Source: Brachypodium distachyon
Lineage: Eukaryota > Streptophyta > Magnoliopsida > Poales > Poaceae
DNA length: 64,000 nucleotides
Assembly (NCBI RefSeq): GCF_000005505.3
Contig: NC_016134.3
Location: forward strand, 30,393,584 to 30,457,583
Direction of reading: 5' to 3'
Under the pieces are notes generated by a model. The model was not told where the DNA came from. It saw only the letters and a list, made by a program, of their open reading frames with translations, and did no database searches. Below, in pieces: positions 11,103 to 22,708 of the stretch (the stretch's first letter is position 1; each line of letters opens with the position of its first letter). The translations under genes and the position numbers were made by a program.

Positions 11103-12457
11103 TGCTGGAGATATGCCCTAGAGGCAATCATGTGATGATGTTATTTCCTAGGTATTCATGAGTTATTGTTATTGTCCTTGAACATCATCACTGATATGTA
11201 TCCATAAATACGTGATTTGTTTGTGAGACTACGTATTCTATGATGTTGTAATAATGGTCCCTGGTCATTGAGGTTATGCGGACACATAACCTAGACTAGC
11301 AATGTGAATCAGTATGATGACTATGTTTCACAAGTCATAAGGCAAGGTGTTGCCGACTGATAGCATGGACTCGACAATGAGATTGTGGAGTCGGACAGAC
11401 CCGCACTGAGACACAACAAGATGATTGTCATTTGTTAGTCTCAAGTACGATGTATATGCCAGTCCTAGACCTGAGGTCATCGCATGAGCTTGGGATGTGA
11501 ATCGGCCTACTTAGGGGTTGCCAAACGCTACTCCGTAACTGGGTGGTTATAAAGGTAGCTTTCGGGTTTGCTGAGAAGCATGCTGCGAGTCATGGTTGAT
11601 CAAGATGGGATTTGCCCCTCCTATTCGGAGAGATATGTCTGGGCCCTCTCGAGTTATCAGATTCGAAAAGCATGGCCATGCGACTTGGGTTAAGTGTTAA
11701 CCCGTTCGGGAATCTGTATCACAGGAACGAGAAGAGAATCGAGCTATCCACAAGGATGACAAGCACTCGCCTTGAGCTCAACACACATATCGTGAGGCAA
11801 AAGGAATGTTGCATATGACACATTGTATGGTTCGTCAATATACCTTGTGGTCACTCGGGAGTTGGCACGTGCCGCTAGGCGCCACTGCCAACTATCGACT
11901 TGAGTCGGTGCCAGTGGACAAGTAAGGTGTTACTCGGGCCCGCAGTCCGAGCTCGTAGTCGTGTCTGACTGACCGCGAACCTGAAGGGTCACACGCTTAA
12001 GGGGTGGGCACCGAGTTGGATCGGATCCAACTCATATCGGGCTTAGACTCCTAACGGGCCTCAAGTGTTGAGCCCACTATGGACGTCTATATAAGTAGAG
12101 GAGACCAACCCGGCTAGGGTTACGCTAGTCCAGACGCGAGTTATACTCAGCCGTCACACCTCCACGCCCAAAACCTTGTGATCGAATCTAGCAGTCCGCT
12201 GCACGGAGTTCCTCCCTATACGTGTGGATACCTCAAAGGCGCTCCACCTGCGACGGTTGGACGAACTGCTCGTGGGATCGGCGAGGAGGAGCAGGCCGAA
12301 CGACTACTCGGCATCGACACGCATCATCGACTCTACTTCCGCTACGGGTCTGCGCGTCTAGTGGTAATCTCGTGATCCATTATCAACAGCATTGATCCGG
12401 GCGGAATCGGTATTTTTTTTTATTTTGTGCTAGCATAGCCTACTGCGTTCCCCAATA
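11103..12457 (+). repeat. 5' LTR of the second Copia element (1355 bp)
   Basis: It begins TGCTGGAG, a mutated TGTTGGAG as in the 3' LTR, and ends CCCCAATA, a mutated CCCCAACA. The TATA box is CTATATAAGTAG at 12088-12099. Compared with the 3' LTR it carries about 50 extra bases near 12325-12385, which the 3' LTR has probably lost. Confidence 0.93.
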
Positions 12458-12458
12458 G

Positions 12459-12470
12459 TGGTATCAGAGC
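12459..12470 (+). other. Primer binding site for initiator tRNA-Met
   Basis: TGGTATCAGAGC, one base after the 5' LTR, is the standard complement of the 3' end of plant initiator tRNA-Met used by Copia elements. Confidence 0.95.
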
Positions 12471-13815
12471 CGATGCTGTCTCTTTTGGATTCGGATTACG
12501 TGCATAAGTGTTATGCGATTAGTAGTAGATGTGATCTATTGCTATCTTGGTGGTCAATCTAAGTGTTAGATCGGTTTTGTACTCAATCGATTGATCGATT
12601 ATACTCGGGGATCATGGATATTCGATTCTGATAATCGTAATGCTGATGGTCGTGACACAAAATACTCCTACTGGTCGGATTTCCGCCATCGGAGTATACA
12701 GTGAAACGTAAATCCAGATGCGATATTGTTGAAGGTCGTGACACAACATACTCCTACCGGTCGGATTTCCGCCATCGGAATAGACAGTAAAACGTAAATC
12801 TGGATACGATTCACGAGATCAATGCGATTGATCAAATCGGAATAGAAATACATGAAGGAAACTTCGGATTGGAATAGAAATACATACTCCTAGCGGGACC
12901 GCCGTGCTATGTATTCGTAGCGCCTTAGTTGTCGTTGCGAGTTCACATCAATTCGGTAGAATGGATTTCTACGCTTAACTTGTTTTTGCAGGATTGTTGT
13001 GAATAGTATGGCTCATATGTATGTGATGCATGTGTGTAATATTTGCATGACCTGCGTGTCATGAGTTTGTCAGCTAGGCTGGAGCCAAGGTGCTGTCTTT
13101 ATAATTGTATGACGACCTGCGTGTCGACATGTGATGTCATTCTCCATGTAAATTCTTTACAAGATGCTAGGTGTAGCAGTTTAGTATGAATTGGAGGACG
13201 TGAGCACCATGGCGGCTTGATGAACAGGTTCATGGAGACGGAGATCACCATGAAGAACAGAGCCATACTATTTCACATGTTAATTTGATTATCTGTGATG
13301 GTTATTGCTTTGTTTACTCCTATGCATGGTATTGTGTTAGAGTAGAATGATCCCTCAAAGAATGTTAAGTTTATTTACCTCCCCAATAGGTGCAACACCA
13401 CAAGACAAGTACATTTGGTGATGGGCTCATGAAATTGGGGTATCACCATTTTTCCTTGTCGTTGGTGATGTTCGTGTCGGACACTTACATGCAAAGCTTT
13501 GGTTAACTTGACAGGGCTATCAAAATGGTTTTGGGCCTCGGGGTAAAAGGAGTCGGAGCCGGGGCAAGTGTTGCCTACCGACTAACAAGAGTCGTATAGA
13601 GATACGATTGGCAAGAATTGCCTACCGAGTGATTCAATCAGCTAGCAGTGATGCTAAAGCTCACTAGACGATTGGTTGATCTTGGATCTTGAATCACTAA
13701 TGATCAATGGAGGGATGTTGATTTTAGTGGGAGTATATTTCTATTAAAGTGTTTAATATGAATTACTCTTCATGAATACTTGTCTTAGTGTTTTTGCATT
13801 TTTTATTGTAGATCA
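12471..13815 (+). other. Untranslated leader of the second Copia element with an 85-bp tandem duplication
   Basis: There is no coding sequence. Two diverged tandem units with an 85-bp period lie at 12649-12733 and 12734-12811 (each starting GGTCGTGACACAA). The last ~110 bp resemble the leader of the first Copia element, including GGGATGTTGATTTTAGTGGG and the GTAGATCAATGG start context. The shared AG before the ATG could be a splice acceptor for a Gag-only transcript, as described for BARE; this is inference. Confidence 0.7.
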
Positions 13816-16800
13816 ATGGCACCACCTCAATTGTCTAGTTTTGCTTTGAGATCTGTTCTTGAGAAAGATAAACTAAATGGAACTAACTTCACCAACTGGT
13901 ATCGGAACCTGAGAATCGTTCTCAGGCACGATAAGAAAGAACATGTCATAGAGAACCCACTTCCAGATGCGCCGGCTGATAATGCCACCGCTACTGTTAG
14001 AAATGCCTATCAGCGCTCATGTGATGAGTCGACTGAAATCAGCTGTCTGATGCTTGCCTATATGGAACCCGAATTGCAGCAGCAATTTGAGAATGTTGAG
14101 GCTTTCGATATGATCGAGATTTTCAAGGGCATGTTTCAGACTCAGGTTAGGACTGAAAGATTTAATGTTTGGAGGTCCTTCCTGGAAAGCAAGCTGAAGG
14201 AGGGCGACCCATTGAGCTGAGCTTGGAGAAGCTGGGCTTTCCGCTGAGCCAAGAGTTGGCCACGGATACAATTCTGGCATCTCTTCCGCCGAGCTATGCG
14301 CAGTTCGTTTCGAACTACCATATGCATGGCATGGAAAAGAAAGTCACTGAATTGCATGGGATGCTTAAAACAGTAGAGGAGGATATCAAAAAGAATACCA
14401 AGCAAGTGTTGCTGGTGCAGGGAAAGCCTAAGTTCAATAAGAATTCTTGGGCTAAGAAGAAGGCAAAGAAGGGAAAGGCTAAGGATGTGATCCCGACCCC
14501 TGCCCCTGCTGCACCTAAGGCTGGACCGAACTCAGAGACCGTGTGCTATTTCTGCAAAGGCACCGGTCATTGGAAGAGGAACTGCAGCAAGTACCAGGCC
14601 CAAGTGGCAAAGAAGGGTGGAAGTGTGAATTCTACTTCAGGTACGGTTATTGTATGTGTTATAGACATTTATCTTGCTGATGCACCTAACAGCTCTTGGG
14701 TATTGGATACCGGATCAGTTGTTCACATTTGCAACTCAATGCCGGGGCTGGTAAGGACTAGGAGCGTCGCAAGTGGACAGGTTTGACATAAGGGTTGGCA
14801 ATAAAGCAAGAGTTGCAGCATTGGCCGCCGGCACTTTGCAACTTCATTTACCTTCTGGATTTGTTATGGAATTAAATAATTGTTATTATGTTCCTTCTTT
14901 AAGTCGAAACATTATATCTGTCTCAAAGTTGTTGAGTCATGGTTATGAATTCAATATTAAGGGCAATGGTTGTTCTTTTTATTTGAAGGATATGTTTTAT
15001 GGCTTTGCACCTGTTACGAACGGGTTATTCATCCTTAATCTTGAAGGAGAATCTGTCTATAACATTAATGTCAAGAGGCGCAAGCCTAACGATCTGAATC
15101 AAACCTATTTTTGGCATTGTCGTTTGGGTCACATAAGTGACAAACGCATGAAGAAGCTCCATGGAGATGGACTTTTAACTTCCTTTGATTATGAATCATT
15201 CGAGACATGCGAGTCTTGTCTACTCGGCAAGATGACCAAGTCGCCTTTCGCAAAGAGTTGCGAGAGGGCGACCGACTTGTTGAAACTCATACATACTGAT
15301 GTGTGTGGACCAATGAGCACGACAGCTAGAGGAGGTTATCAATACTTCATAACATTCACTGATGACTTGAGTAGATATGGATATGTCTACTTAATGAAAC
15401 ATAAGTTGGAAACCTTTGAAAAGTTCAAGGAGTTCCAGAATGAAGTAGAGAACCAACGTGGCAAGAAAATAAAACTTTTACGATCCGATCATGGAGGTGA
15501 ATACTTGAGCCACGAGTTCGACGAACATTTGAAGAGTTGTGGAATTGTTCCACAGCTCACACCGCCAGGTACACCACAGCGAAACGGTATATCGGAACGG
15601 TGGAACCGGACCATGTTGGACATGGTTCGGTCGATGATGAGTTAGTCAGATCTTCCCTTGTCATTTTGGGGTTATGCTCTAGAAACCATAGCGTTCACAC
15701 TAAACAGAGTACCATCAAAGTCCGTAGATAAGACACCATATGAGATATGGACTGAAAAGCGTCCCAGTTTGACTTTTCTAAAGATTTGGGGTTATGATGC
15801 ATTTGTCAAACGACTTCAGTCAGACAAGCTCACTCCCAAATCGGACAAGTGCATATTCATGGGATATCCAATGGAAACCTTAGGATATTACTTCTACAAC
15901 CGGGCAGAGGGCAAAGTGTTTGTCGCTCGAAACGGTGTCTTCCTTGAGAAAGAATTTCTCAGTCGGGAGGCAAGTGGGAGGTCAGTGCAACTCGAAGAAG
16001 TTTGAGATGAGCCAGTAGGGGATAACTCGACAGGTGATGTCCGAGTGACTGAGCTAGTCATCGTACCCACAGCCAATGCAGCACCAAATCCACGAAGGTT
16101 GGAAAGACTGCGTAATGTACGCAATGTGTTGTTGTTAGACAATGACGAGCCGACTACTTATGCAGAAGCGACGGTGGGTCCAGAGTCCGAGTTATGGCTT
16201 GAGGCCATGAGATCCAAATTAAAGTCCATGGATGAAAACCAAGTTTGGAACTTGGTAGATCCGCCGGAGGGTGTAAAAACCATCAAGTGCAAATGGATAT
16301 TTAAAAGGAAAACTGATATGGATGGAAATGCTCAAATCCATAAAGCTCGACTTGTCGCAAAGGGTTTTCGACAAGTTCAAGGAGTTGACTACGACGAGAC
16401 TTTCTCGCCGGTAGCGATGCTTAAATCAGTTCGGATCATTCTAGCTATTGCTGCATATTTTGATTACGAGATATGGCAAATGGATGTCAAAACGGCTTTT
16501 CTTAACGGAAATTTAACCGATGACGTGTATATGATACAACCCGAGGGTTTTGTCAATCCAAAGAATGCTGGAAAAATATGCAAACTTCAGAAATCCATCT
16601 ATGGATTGAAGCAAGCATCTTGGAGCTAGAACATTCGTTTTGATGAAGTAGTCAAATGGTTTGGCTTCATCAAAAATGAAGAAGAACCTTGTGTATACAA
16701 GAAGTTTATTGCAAACTCAGTCGTATTTCTAATCTTATATGTGGATGACATATTATTGATTGAAAATGACATTCCGATGCTAGAAGCAGCCAAGGACTCA

Positions 16801-17706
16801 TTGAAGAAAAGCTTTTCAATGAAGGACATGGGAGAAGCGGCTTATATTTTGGGAATCAGGATCTATAGAGATAGATCAAGGAGGCTTATTGGTTTAAGCC
16901 AGAGTACATATGTTGACAAAGTGTTGAAAAGATTCAACATGGATGAGGCAAAGAAAGGGTTCTTCCCCATGTCGCATGGTATATGTCTAAGCAAGACTCA
17001 GAGTCCTTCGACTTCTGATGAGAGAAGTCGGATGAGTGCAATTCCGTATGCTTTGGCGGTCGGATCCATCATGTACACCATGTTATGTACTCAACCGGAT
17101 GTTTCCTATGCTCTAAGTGTTACGAGCAGGTATTAAGCTGACCCCGGTGAGAGTCACCGGACAGCGGTGAAGAATATCCTTAAGTACTTGAGAAGGACTA
17201 AGGATATGTTTTTGATTTACGGTGGTGAGGATGAGCTCGTTGTAACGGGTTACACCGATGCTAGTTTCCAAACGGACAAGGACGATTATCAATCACAATC
17301 TGGATACGTGTTCGTCTTGAACGGAGGTGCGGTGAGCTGGAAGAGCTCTAAGCAAGAAATGGTGGCTGACTCTACAACAGAAGCTAAGTATATCGCGGCT
17401 TCGGAAGCCGCGAAAGAAGGCGTTTTGATCAGAAAGTTTGTTTCTGAGCTTGGAGTGGTTCAGGGCGCGTCCAATCCCATGGACCTCTACTGTGACAACA
17501 GTGGTGCTATCGCACAAGCCAAAGAATCACGACATCACCAAAAATCCAAACACATACTCAGGCATTACCATCTCATACGTGAATTCATGGAGAGAGGTGA
17601 CGTTAAGATATGCAAGGTACACATGGATCTCAATGTTGCCGATCCATTGACAAAGCCTCTCCCGCAGCCAAAGCATGAGGCGCACACACGAGCCATGGGT
17701 ATGTGA
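13816..17706 (+). pseudogene. Decayed Copia gag-pol
   Basis: It is collinear with the intact Copia ORF at 107-4078. Gag starts at 13816, shifts frame near 14210 where a short stretch is missing, and returns to the original frame near 14785 through a second indel. The original frame then carries stops at 15643-15645 (TAG), 16003-16005 (TGA), 16627-16629 (TAG) and 17134-17136 (TAA). Recognisable pieces are the zinc knuckle CYFCKGTGHWKRNC, protease DTGS, integrase (HTDVCGP, RSDHGGEY), RT (YVDDILLIEND, with Glu for the usual Gly) and the RNase H C-terminus. The number of lesions makes it non-autonomous. Confidence 0.95.
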
Positions 17707-17728
17707 TACTTGGATGATTGACTCTAGT

Positions 17729-17741
17729 GCAAGTGGGAGAC
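17729..17741 (+). other. Polypurine tract of the second Copia element
   Basis: GCAAGTGGGAGAC immediately precedes the 3' LTR and matches the tract of the first Copia element base for base. Confidence 0.85.
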
Positions 17742-19044
17742 TGTTGGAGATATGCCCTAGAGGCAATCATGTGATGATGTTATTTCCTATGTATTCATGA
17801 GTTATTATTATTGTCCTTGAACATCATCACTGATATGTATCAATAAATACGTGATTTGTTTGTGAGACTATGTATTCTATGATGTTGTTCTAATGGTCCC
17901 TGGTCATTGAGGTTATGCGGACACATAACGTAGGCTAGCAATGTGAATCAGTATGATGACTATGTTTCACAAGTCATAGGGCAAGGCGTTGCCGACTGAT
18001 AGCATGGACTCGACAATGAGATTGTTGAGTCGGACAGACCCGCACTGAGACACAACGAGATGATTGTCATTTGTTAGTCTCAAGTACGATGTATATGCCA
18101 GTCCTAGACCTGAGGTCATCGCATGAGCTTGGGATGTGAATCGGCATACTTACGGGTTGCCAAACGCTACTCCATAACTGGGTGGTTATAAAGGTAGCTT
18201 TTGGGTTTGCTGAGAAGCATGCTGCGAGTCATGGTTGATCAAGATGGGATTTGCCCCTCCTATTCGGAGAGATATCTCTGGGCCCTCTTGAGTTATATCA
18301 GATTCGGAAAGTATGGCCATGCGACTTGGGTTAAGTGTTAACCCGTTCGGGAATCTGTATCACAGGAACGAGAAGAGAGTGGAGTTATCCACAAGGATGA
18401 CAAGCACTCGCCTTGAGCTCCTCGACACACATATCGTGAGGCAAAAGGAATGTTGCATATGACACATTGTATGGTTCGTCAATATACCTTGTGGTCACTC
18501 GGGAGTTGGCACGTGCTGCTAGGTGCCGCTGCCAACTATCGACTTGAGTCGGTGCCAGTGGACGAGTAAGGTGTTACTCAGGCCCGCAGTCCGAGCTCGT
18601 AGTCGTGTCCGACTGACCGCGAACCTGAAAGGTCACACGCTTAAGGGGTGGGGACCGAATTGGATCGGATCCAACTCGTATCGGGATTAGACTCCTAACC
18701 GGCCTCAAGTGTTGAGCCCACTAGGGACATCTATATAAGTGGAGGAGACCAACCCGGCTAGGGTTACACCAGTCCAGATGCGAGTTATACTCGGCTGTCA
18801 CACCTCCACGCCCAAAACCTTGTGATCGGATCTAGCAGTCTGCTGCACGGAGTTCCTCCCTGTACATGTGGATACCTCGGAGGCGCTGCACCTGCGGCGC
18901 TTGGCCGAACTGCTCGTGGGATCCGCGACGAGGAGCAGGCCAAACTACTACTCGGCATCAACACTCATCATCTACAGCATTGATCCGGGCGGAATCGGTA
19001 GAATTTTTATTTTGTGCTAGCGTAGCCTACCGCGTTCCCCAACA
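17742..19044 (+). repeat. 3' LTR of the second Copia element (1303 bp)
   Basis: It runs from TGTTGGAGATATGCCC to TTCCCCAACA and keeps the intact ends that the 5' LTR has lost. The TATA box is CTATATAAGT at 18731-18740. Many single-base differences from the 5' LTR, together with the short deletion, indicate an old insertion. Confidence 0.95.
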
Positions 19045-20733
19045 GCCCCCGCGTCGCCGTGAGGCTCTTGAGGCTGCGGGCTGGCCTCCTGCCTGCCCGC
19101 CCGCTCCGCCGCGGACTGCCTCACCAGGGGGACGTCGTCTTCTTCGTCATCCTCCTTCGGTGCGACTCCGCCGCTTGCCTGGGTGTCGCCGTCATCGTCG
19201 TCGCTGAGGTCTTCCCCGACGCCCAGCGAGCAGTCGTCGGAGTGTGAGCCCTCTGCCCTGGTGGAGGCCTGGCCTTGGCCCCCCTTCCTCGAGTCATAAG
19301 CCGGCCCCTTGCCCTTGTGGGGCCGGTGCTGCGGGGGGGGGGGGGGGGGGGTGGGGGATGGGGGGAGGTTGCGCCGAGGGGTCCTCCACGATCCCCCACT
19401 CGTCGCAGAGTGGGAGATCCCCAGCTCCCGGTTTCGGGATCCCAGCGTGGAGCGGTTGTGCTTCAAGCGGGGGCAGCCGGTAAGGTTTGTCCTCGTCGGT
19501 GATGCCCTTCACCCAGAATTTTACCTCCCCCGAGAGGAGGTCCGTGTGCTGCAGCCGGGTCCAATCGCCGGCCCCGGTGTACATCCACGCCGGATGTGAG
19601 CGCCGTTGCAGGGGAGCCACGCACCTCCCGATGAAGTGGCACGCCACATCCGTGTCCGTGAGCCCAGCCTCACGGAGCGCCTTGATTTTCGCACAGATTG
19701 GGGCCAGCTCCTCGTCCTTCTGGTCGCGGAGCATCCAGTCGTCAGAGCCCTTCAGAAGCCCGAGGGGCTCCTCATGGAACTCCTGGAGCTCGTCGGTGCG
19801 CACCCAGCACCAGTCACGGCGCCACTCGTGCGCGATCTTCTTCTTCCCCAGCTCGATGAACTCCGACTTGATCCTATCACGGAATCTGAATACTACCCCC
19901 GAGGACAAGGGAGCTTTCTTCTCCACCCTCGGGTAGTAGTAGTGTCAGAATAACGCCACCGATGGTATCACCCCTACGAACGCTTCACAGAGGTGTTGGA
20001 AGACAACCAGTGTGAAGAATGATGTGGGGTGAAGCTGCGCCATGATGAGCCCGTAGGTCTCCATGATGGTTGAAAGGAAGTAGGAGTGCGGCGGCATGAA
20101 CCCGGCAAGGATGAACCTCCCAAAGATTCGGAAGTACTGCTGGTCGCGCTCCACACCGACGGGGAGAATCCGAGTCGGTCCGTGCTCGTTGTGTTTGGTG
20201 ACCAGCGCCAAAACCAGCTTGTCGACCCTCTCGCCGTTGTACCCGGGGGGGGGGGGGAAGAAGGCGAATTTAGCCTGCATTTCCTCTTCCTTCCGGGCCC
20301 TGTCCGACAGCTCCTTCTTACTGGCCTTCTCACGCTTTTCCCCCTTGCTGGTGCCACCCTTGGGATGGTTCTGGCCCTTGGAAACATCGGCGGAGGTGGA
20401 GAGGTGGTTTGGTCGAAGTTGGGGCACCGAGGGCTTGGGAGGAGGCAATGGGCAATGGGGAGTGCCTGCCGCCGGCCTTGGGTATATATCGGGGTTGGCG
20501 GGCCGCAACGGACACCCCCACGATCGGCAATAAAGAGCCCTAAAGAATCGGAGGTTAAGAAGGGTGGCCCTCTGGTGATTAAGGGGGATAAGGCACGAAA
20601 TCGTGCGCCCGACCGTTTCGCTCGAAGGAGTGGAACTATAAATGCGGCCCGCGAGGCCGTGTGCCACGAGGGTTCCCCCTTGGGACCCACGCGTTGGATA
20701 GGGCGTAGCCCAGCAACTGATCGAGGATAGCAC
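19045..20733 (-). pseudogene. Antisense ORF of the gypsy remnant, N-terminal domain (putative gypsy-type transposon domain)
   Basis: Two stretches of one frame (20733-19945 and 19944-19294) are separated only by TGA at 19945-19947, best explained as CGA to TGA. The segment with LSTIMETYGLIMAQLHP and LCEAFVGVIPSVALF is recognised as the putative gypsy type transposon domain family of grasses. After a Pro-rich run encoded by a G tract near 19331-19348 the reading frame shifts. The continuation is acidic (DLSDDDDGDTQ, EDDEEDD) and runs into the Copia insertion at 19044. The true start is uncertain: a Met follows the minus-strand TATA motif near 20485, and upstream codons may be spurious. Function in the element is unknown. 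Confidence 0.72.
20483..20493 (-). promoter_or_regulatory. Candidate TATA box for the antisense ORF
   Basis: The minus strand reads CGATATATACCC upstream of the conserved part of the antisense ORF. It is independent of the LTR promoter, which faces the other way at 21236. The assignment is positional only. Confidence 0.4.
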
Positions 20734-20752
20734 TTGCTGGGAGCTTCAAGGC

Positions 20753-21576
20753 TGTCGGCCCACGCCCGGGGGCACTCGTCAGGAAGGCCTCCTGGGAAGT
20801 GGTGAGTCCGGAAAGCCTGCCTCGAGGAGACGACACTTGGAGAAGCTAAGGGCCGAGTACAAGAAGCCCCCGGGAAACCCGGTCCCGAGAAGCTGAAGGA
20901 ACGCCTCCCGGCAGCTAGCCAGGTGCGCTAGTCGGGGAGGGGCACCCCAGCAACCCACGCTCAGGCATGCAGGCGGGGCCCGCAAAACAGTGAAGAAAGG
21001 ACAAGACGGCGGGCGCAGTGCATTTAATGCACCGACAGGAGTTTTATCAGCAGGCCTAGTCTTGCTTAGTAAGGCTAGGGCGACTACCCTACGAACCATT
21101 TTTACTACCGTGTACAGTGGACCGGGCGCTGCATGGCGTCCACCATGGATGAGCAAAGATGTATTTCATGTGGCTGTGACACGCGTCTGGAAACGTGTCA
21201 CGCTGCATGCATAGGCACCAGTGGTATCCCCTTGTCTATAAAAGGAGGACTGATGCCACCGGTAAAAGGGTTGGACTTTAGTCACGTTCCGTTCATTTCA
21301 GTTCAGCATTCACCCAAGTAGCCAAGCCCTTAGAGGGACAAGTAGCAAAGCCCGGGAGCTCCTCGGCAACCTGTAAAAACTCATACAAGGAAATATAACT
21401 CTAAAGCAGGACGTAGGGTATTACACCTCCGGGTGGTCCGAACCTAGGTAAAACCTCGTGTCTACACTTCGTGTCTATCGCCACGCCGGCGATCGCCGGA
21501 GCGATCGCCCCTCGCCCTCCGCCGAACCAAAAAGGGGTTGCTCGGCATCCCCGGTGCCGGAGACCGTGCTCCGACA
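20753..21576 (+). repeat. 3' LTR of the gypsy remnant (824 bp)
   Basis: It runs from TGTCGGCC to GCTCCGACA and aligns with the solo LTR at 46017-46897 (shared AGTGCATTTAATGCACCGAC, CTATAAAAGGAGGAC and the end region). The 5' boundary is inferred from the TG start and that alignment. The TATA box CTATAAAAGG at 21236-21245 faces right, opposite to the antisense ORF. Confidence 0.8.
21236..21245 (+). promoter_or_regulatory. TATA box of the gypsy LTR
   Basis: CTATAAAAGG is conserved at the same place in the solo LTR copy (46564-46573). Confidence 0.8.
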
Positions 21577-22708
21577 GCGGAGTAGAAAGGATTGATGTCA
21601 TACGATATCGACCATTTGGATGTCGTATGATCATTGAGCACACTACTACAGAATACACCTCTCGTGCACACCCTCCAGTAGCCGTTCTCAGAAACCAGCC
21701 ACTGTTGAGGGTCAATCAAGGAATATGAACGACTGAAGTCAAATAAGAGGGAGACAAGGAGAGAGGATGAAGGAGCGAGGAGGTGATTGGCCTCAGTGGT
21801 GATCAAGGAGTCCCAAAGAGACATCGTGTGCTCTGACTGCACCATTGAGAGCTCACCGACACCCTCCCAGTCTTAAGTCGAAACTCACCTAGGAAGCCGT
21901 CTGAAATCGGGGAAAGTTCTTGTTTGCTATTATACATGCTATCACAAACTATTATATATCTTGAGTCATTTGGCTTATCTTCGTAACTACAAACCAGTTT
22001 CAATCCAACCATTGGAAATGGTAATATTTGTTAAGAAAAAAAGCAACAGTGTTCGGTGGCACCGCCTCCGGTCGCCGGCAAGCTACTTGGTGGCTCATGA
22101 CACTATTTCCATGCAGATAAGAGGAGAAATAATCAAAAACATACATCCAAAACACAAATAATCCTTCAGAGTAGATATACTCAGCCTCCAGGACATATAC
22201 ATGGAAACAAGAACACATGAACACATCGGCTCGAAATGTTCTTCTTGTGCAAAACGGACATACAAGAACAAATCCTCCTCCTGGATGCATCGATGATGTC
22301 ATCCACACTCCATAATCCATGGGATGTCGGCGGAGCTGTAGTACGTACCCTAGCGTCTTGTTCTACACTTCCTTGTCAACAAAAGCCCTAGAGCTGCATG
22401 ACACTTGGCATCAGCGGTTAGAAGGAGGAGCTGATGCCCTCATATTTTTCTGTCAGTCGATGATTCCATTTCCACGTTTGGTTAGTTCTTCTGCCTATGG
22501 TTGCAAAATGGCAGCTGCATCATCTTCGGCATATGTCAAGGTGATCTCGGTGATGTGAACTCCTTAGGTTAGATATTGTGAGGCAGTGGTCGAAGTTTGT
22601 TGTTGTTGGAACATTCACATAGGAGGCAGGCGAACAATAGTAATGATCGAAAAAGCGGAGGAGTGAGGAGCCAGAGGAGGGCAGTAGTAATGATCGAATT
22701 GAAAAGTA
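21577..22708. other. Unassigned low-copy DNA
   Basis: I see no gene, RNA or complete mobile element. A string at 21641 (CACTACTACAGAATAC) looks like a CACTA terminus, but I found no matching inverted end, so it is at most a fragment. Short open frames on both strands have no recognisable content. Confidence 0.4.

Larger units (their letters stand above)
11103..19044 (+). mobile_element. Second Copia LTR retrotransposon, complete but decayed
   Basis: Both LTRs, PBS, gag-pol remnants and PPT are present. Flanks are GTCCC (11098-11102) and GCCCC (19045-19049), a 5-bp TSD with one mismatch. It lies inside the antisense ORF of the gypsy remnant, which resumes on both sides. The LTR head TGTTGGAGATATGCCC is shared in part with the first Copia element (ATATGCCCTAGAGGCAAT) but the rest of the LTR is unrelated in length and sequence, so it is a different family of the same broad lineage. 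Confidence 0.95.
8424..21576 (+). mobile_element. Gypsy remnant with antisense ORF (Tat/Grande-like arrangement), split by a Copia element
   Basis: What remains is an internal non-coding segment, a broken minus-strand ORF with the putative-gypsy-type transposon domain (recognised as PF04195-like), and a plus-strand LTR. An accessory ORF lying antisense between pol and the 3' LTR is known for Tat-lineage gypsy elements such as Grande, and the orientations here fit that. The gag-pol part and 5' LTR are not in the window. The lineage assignment is inference; the opposed orientation of ORF and LTR promoter is seen directly. Confidence 0.7.

Noticed and set aside
12459..12470. tRNA-like sequence as a tRNA gene
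   Set aside because: It is only the short primer binding site next to the LTR; no cloverleaf follows.
21641..21656. CACTACTACAGAATAC as the end of a CACTA transposon
   Set aside because: I found no inverted partner and no TSD within several kilobases.
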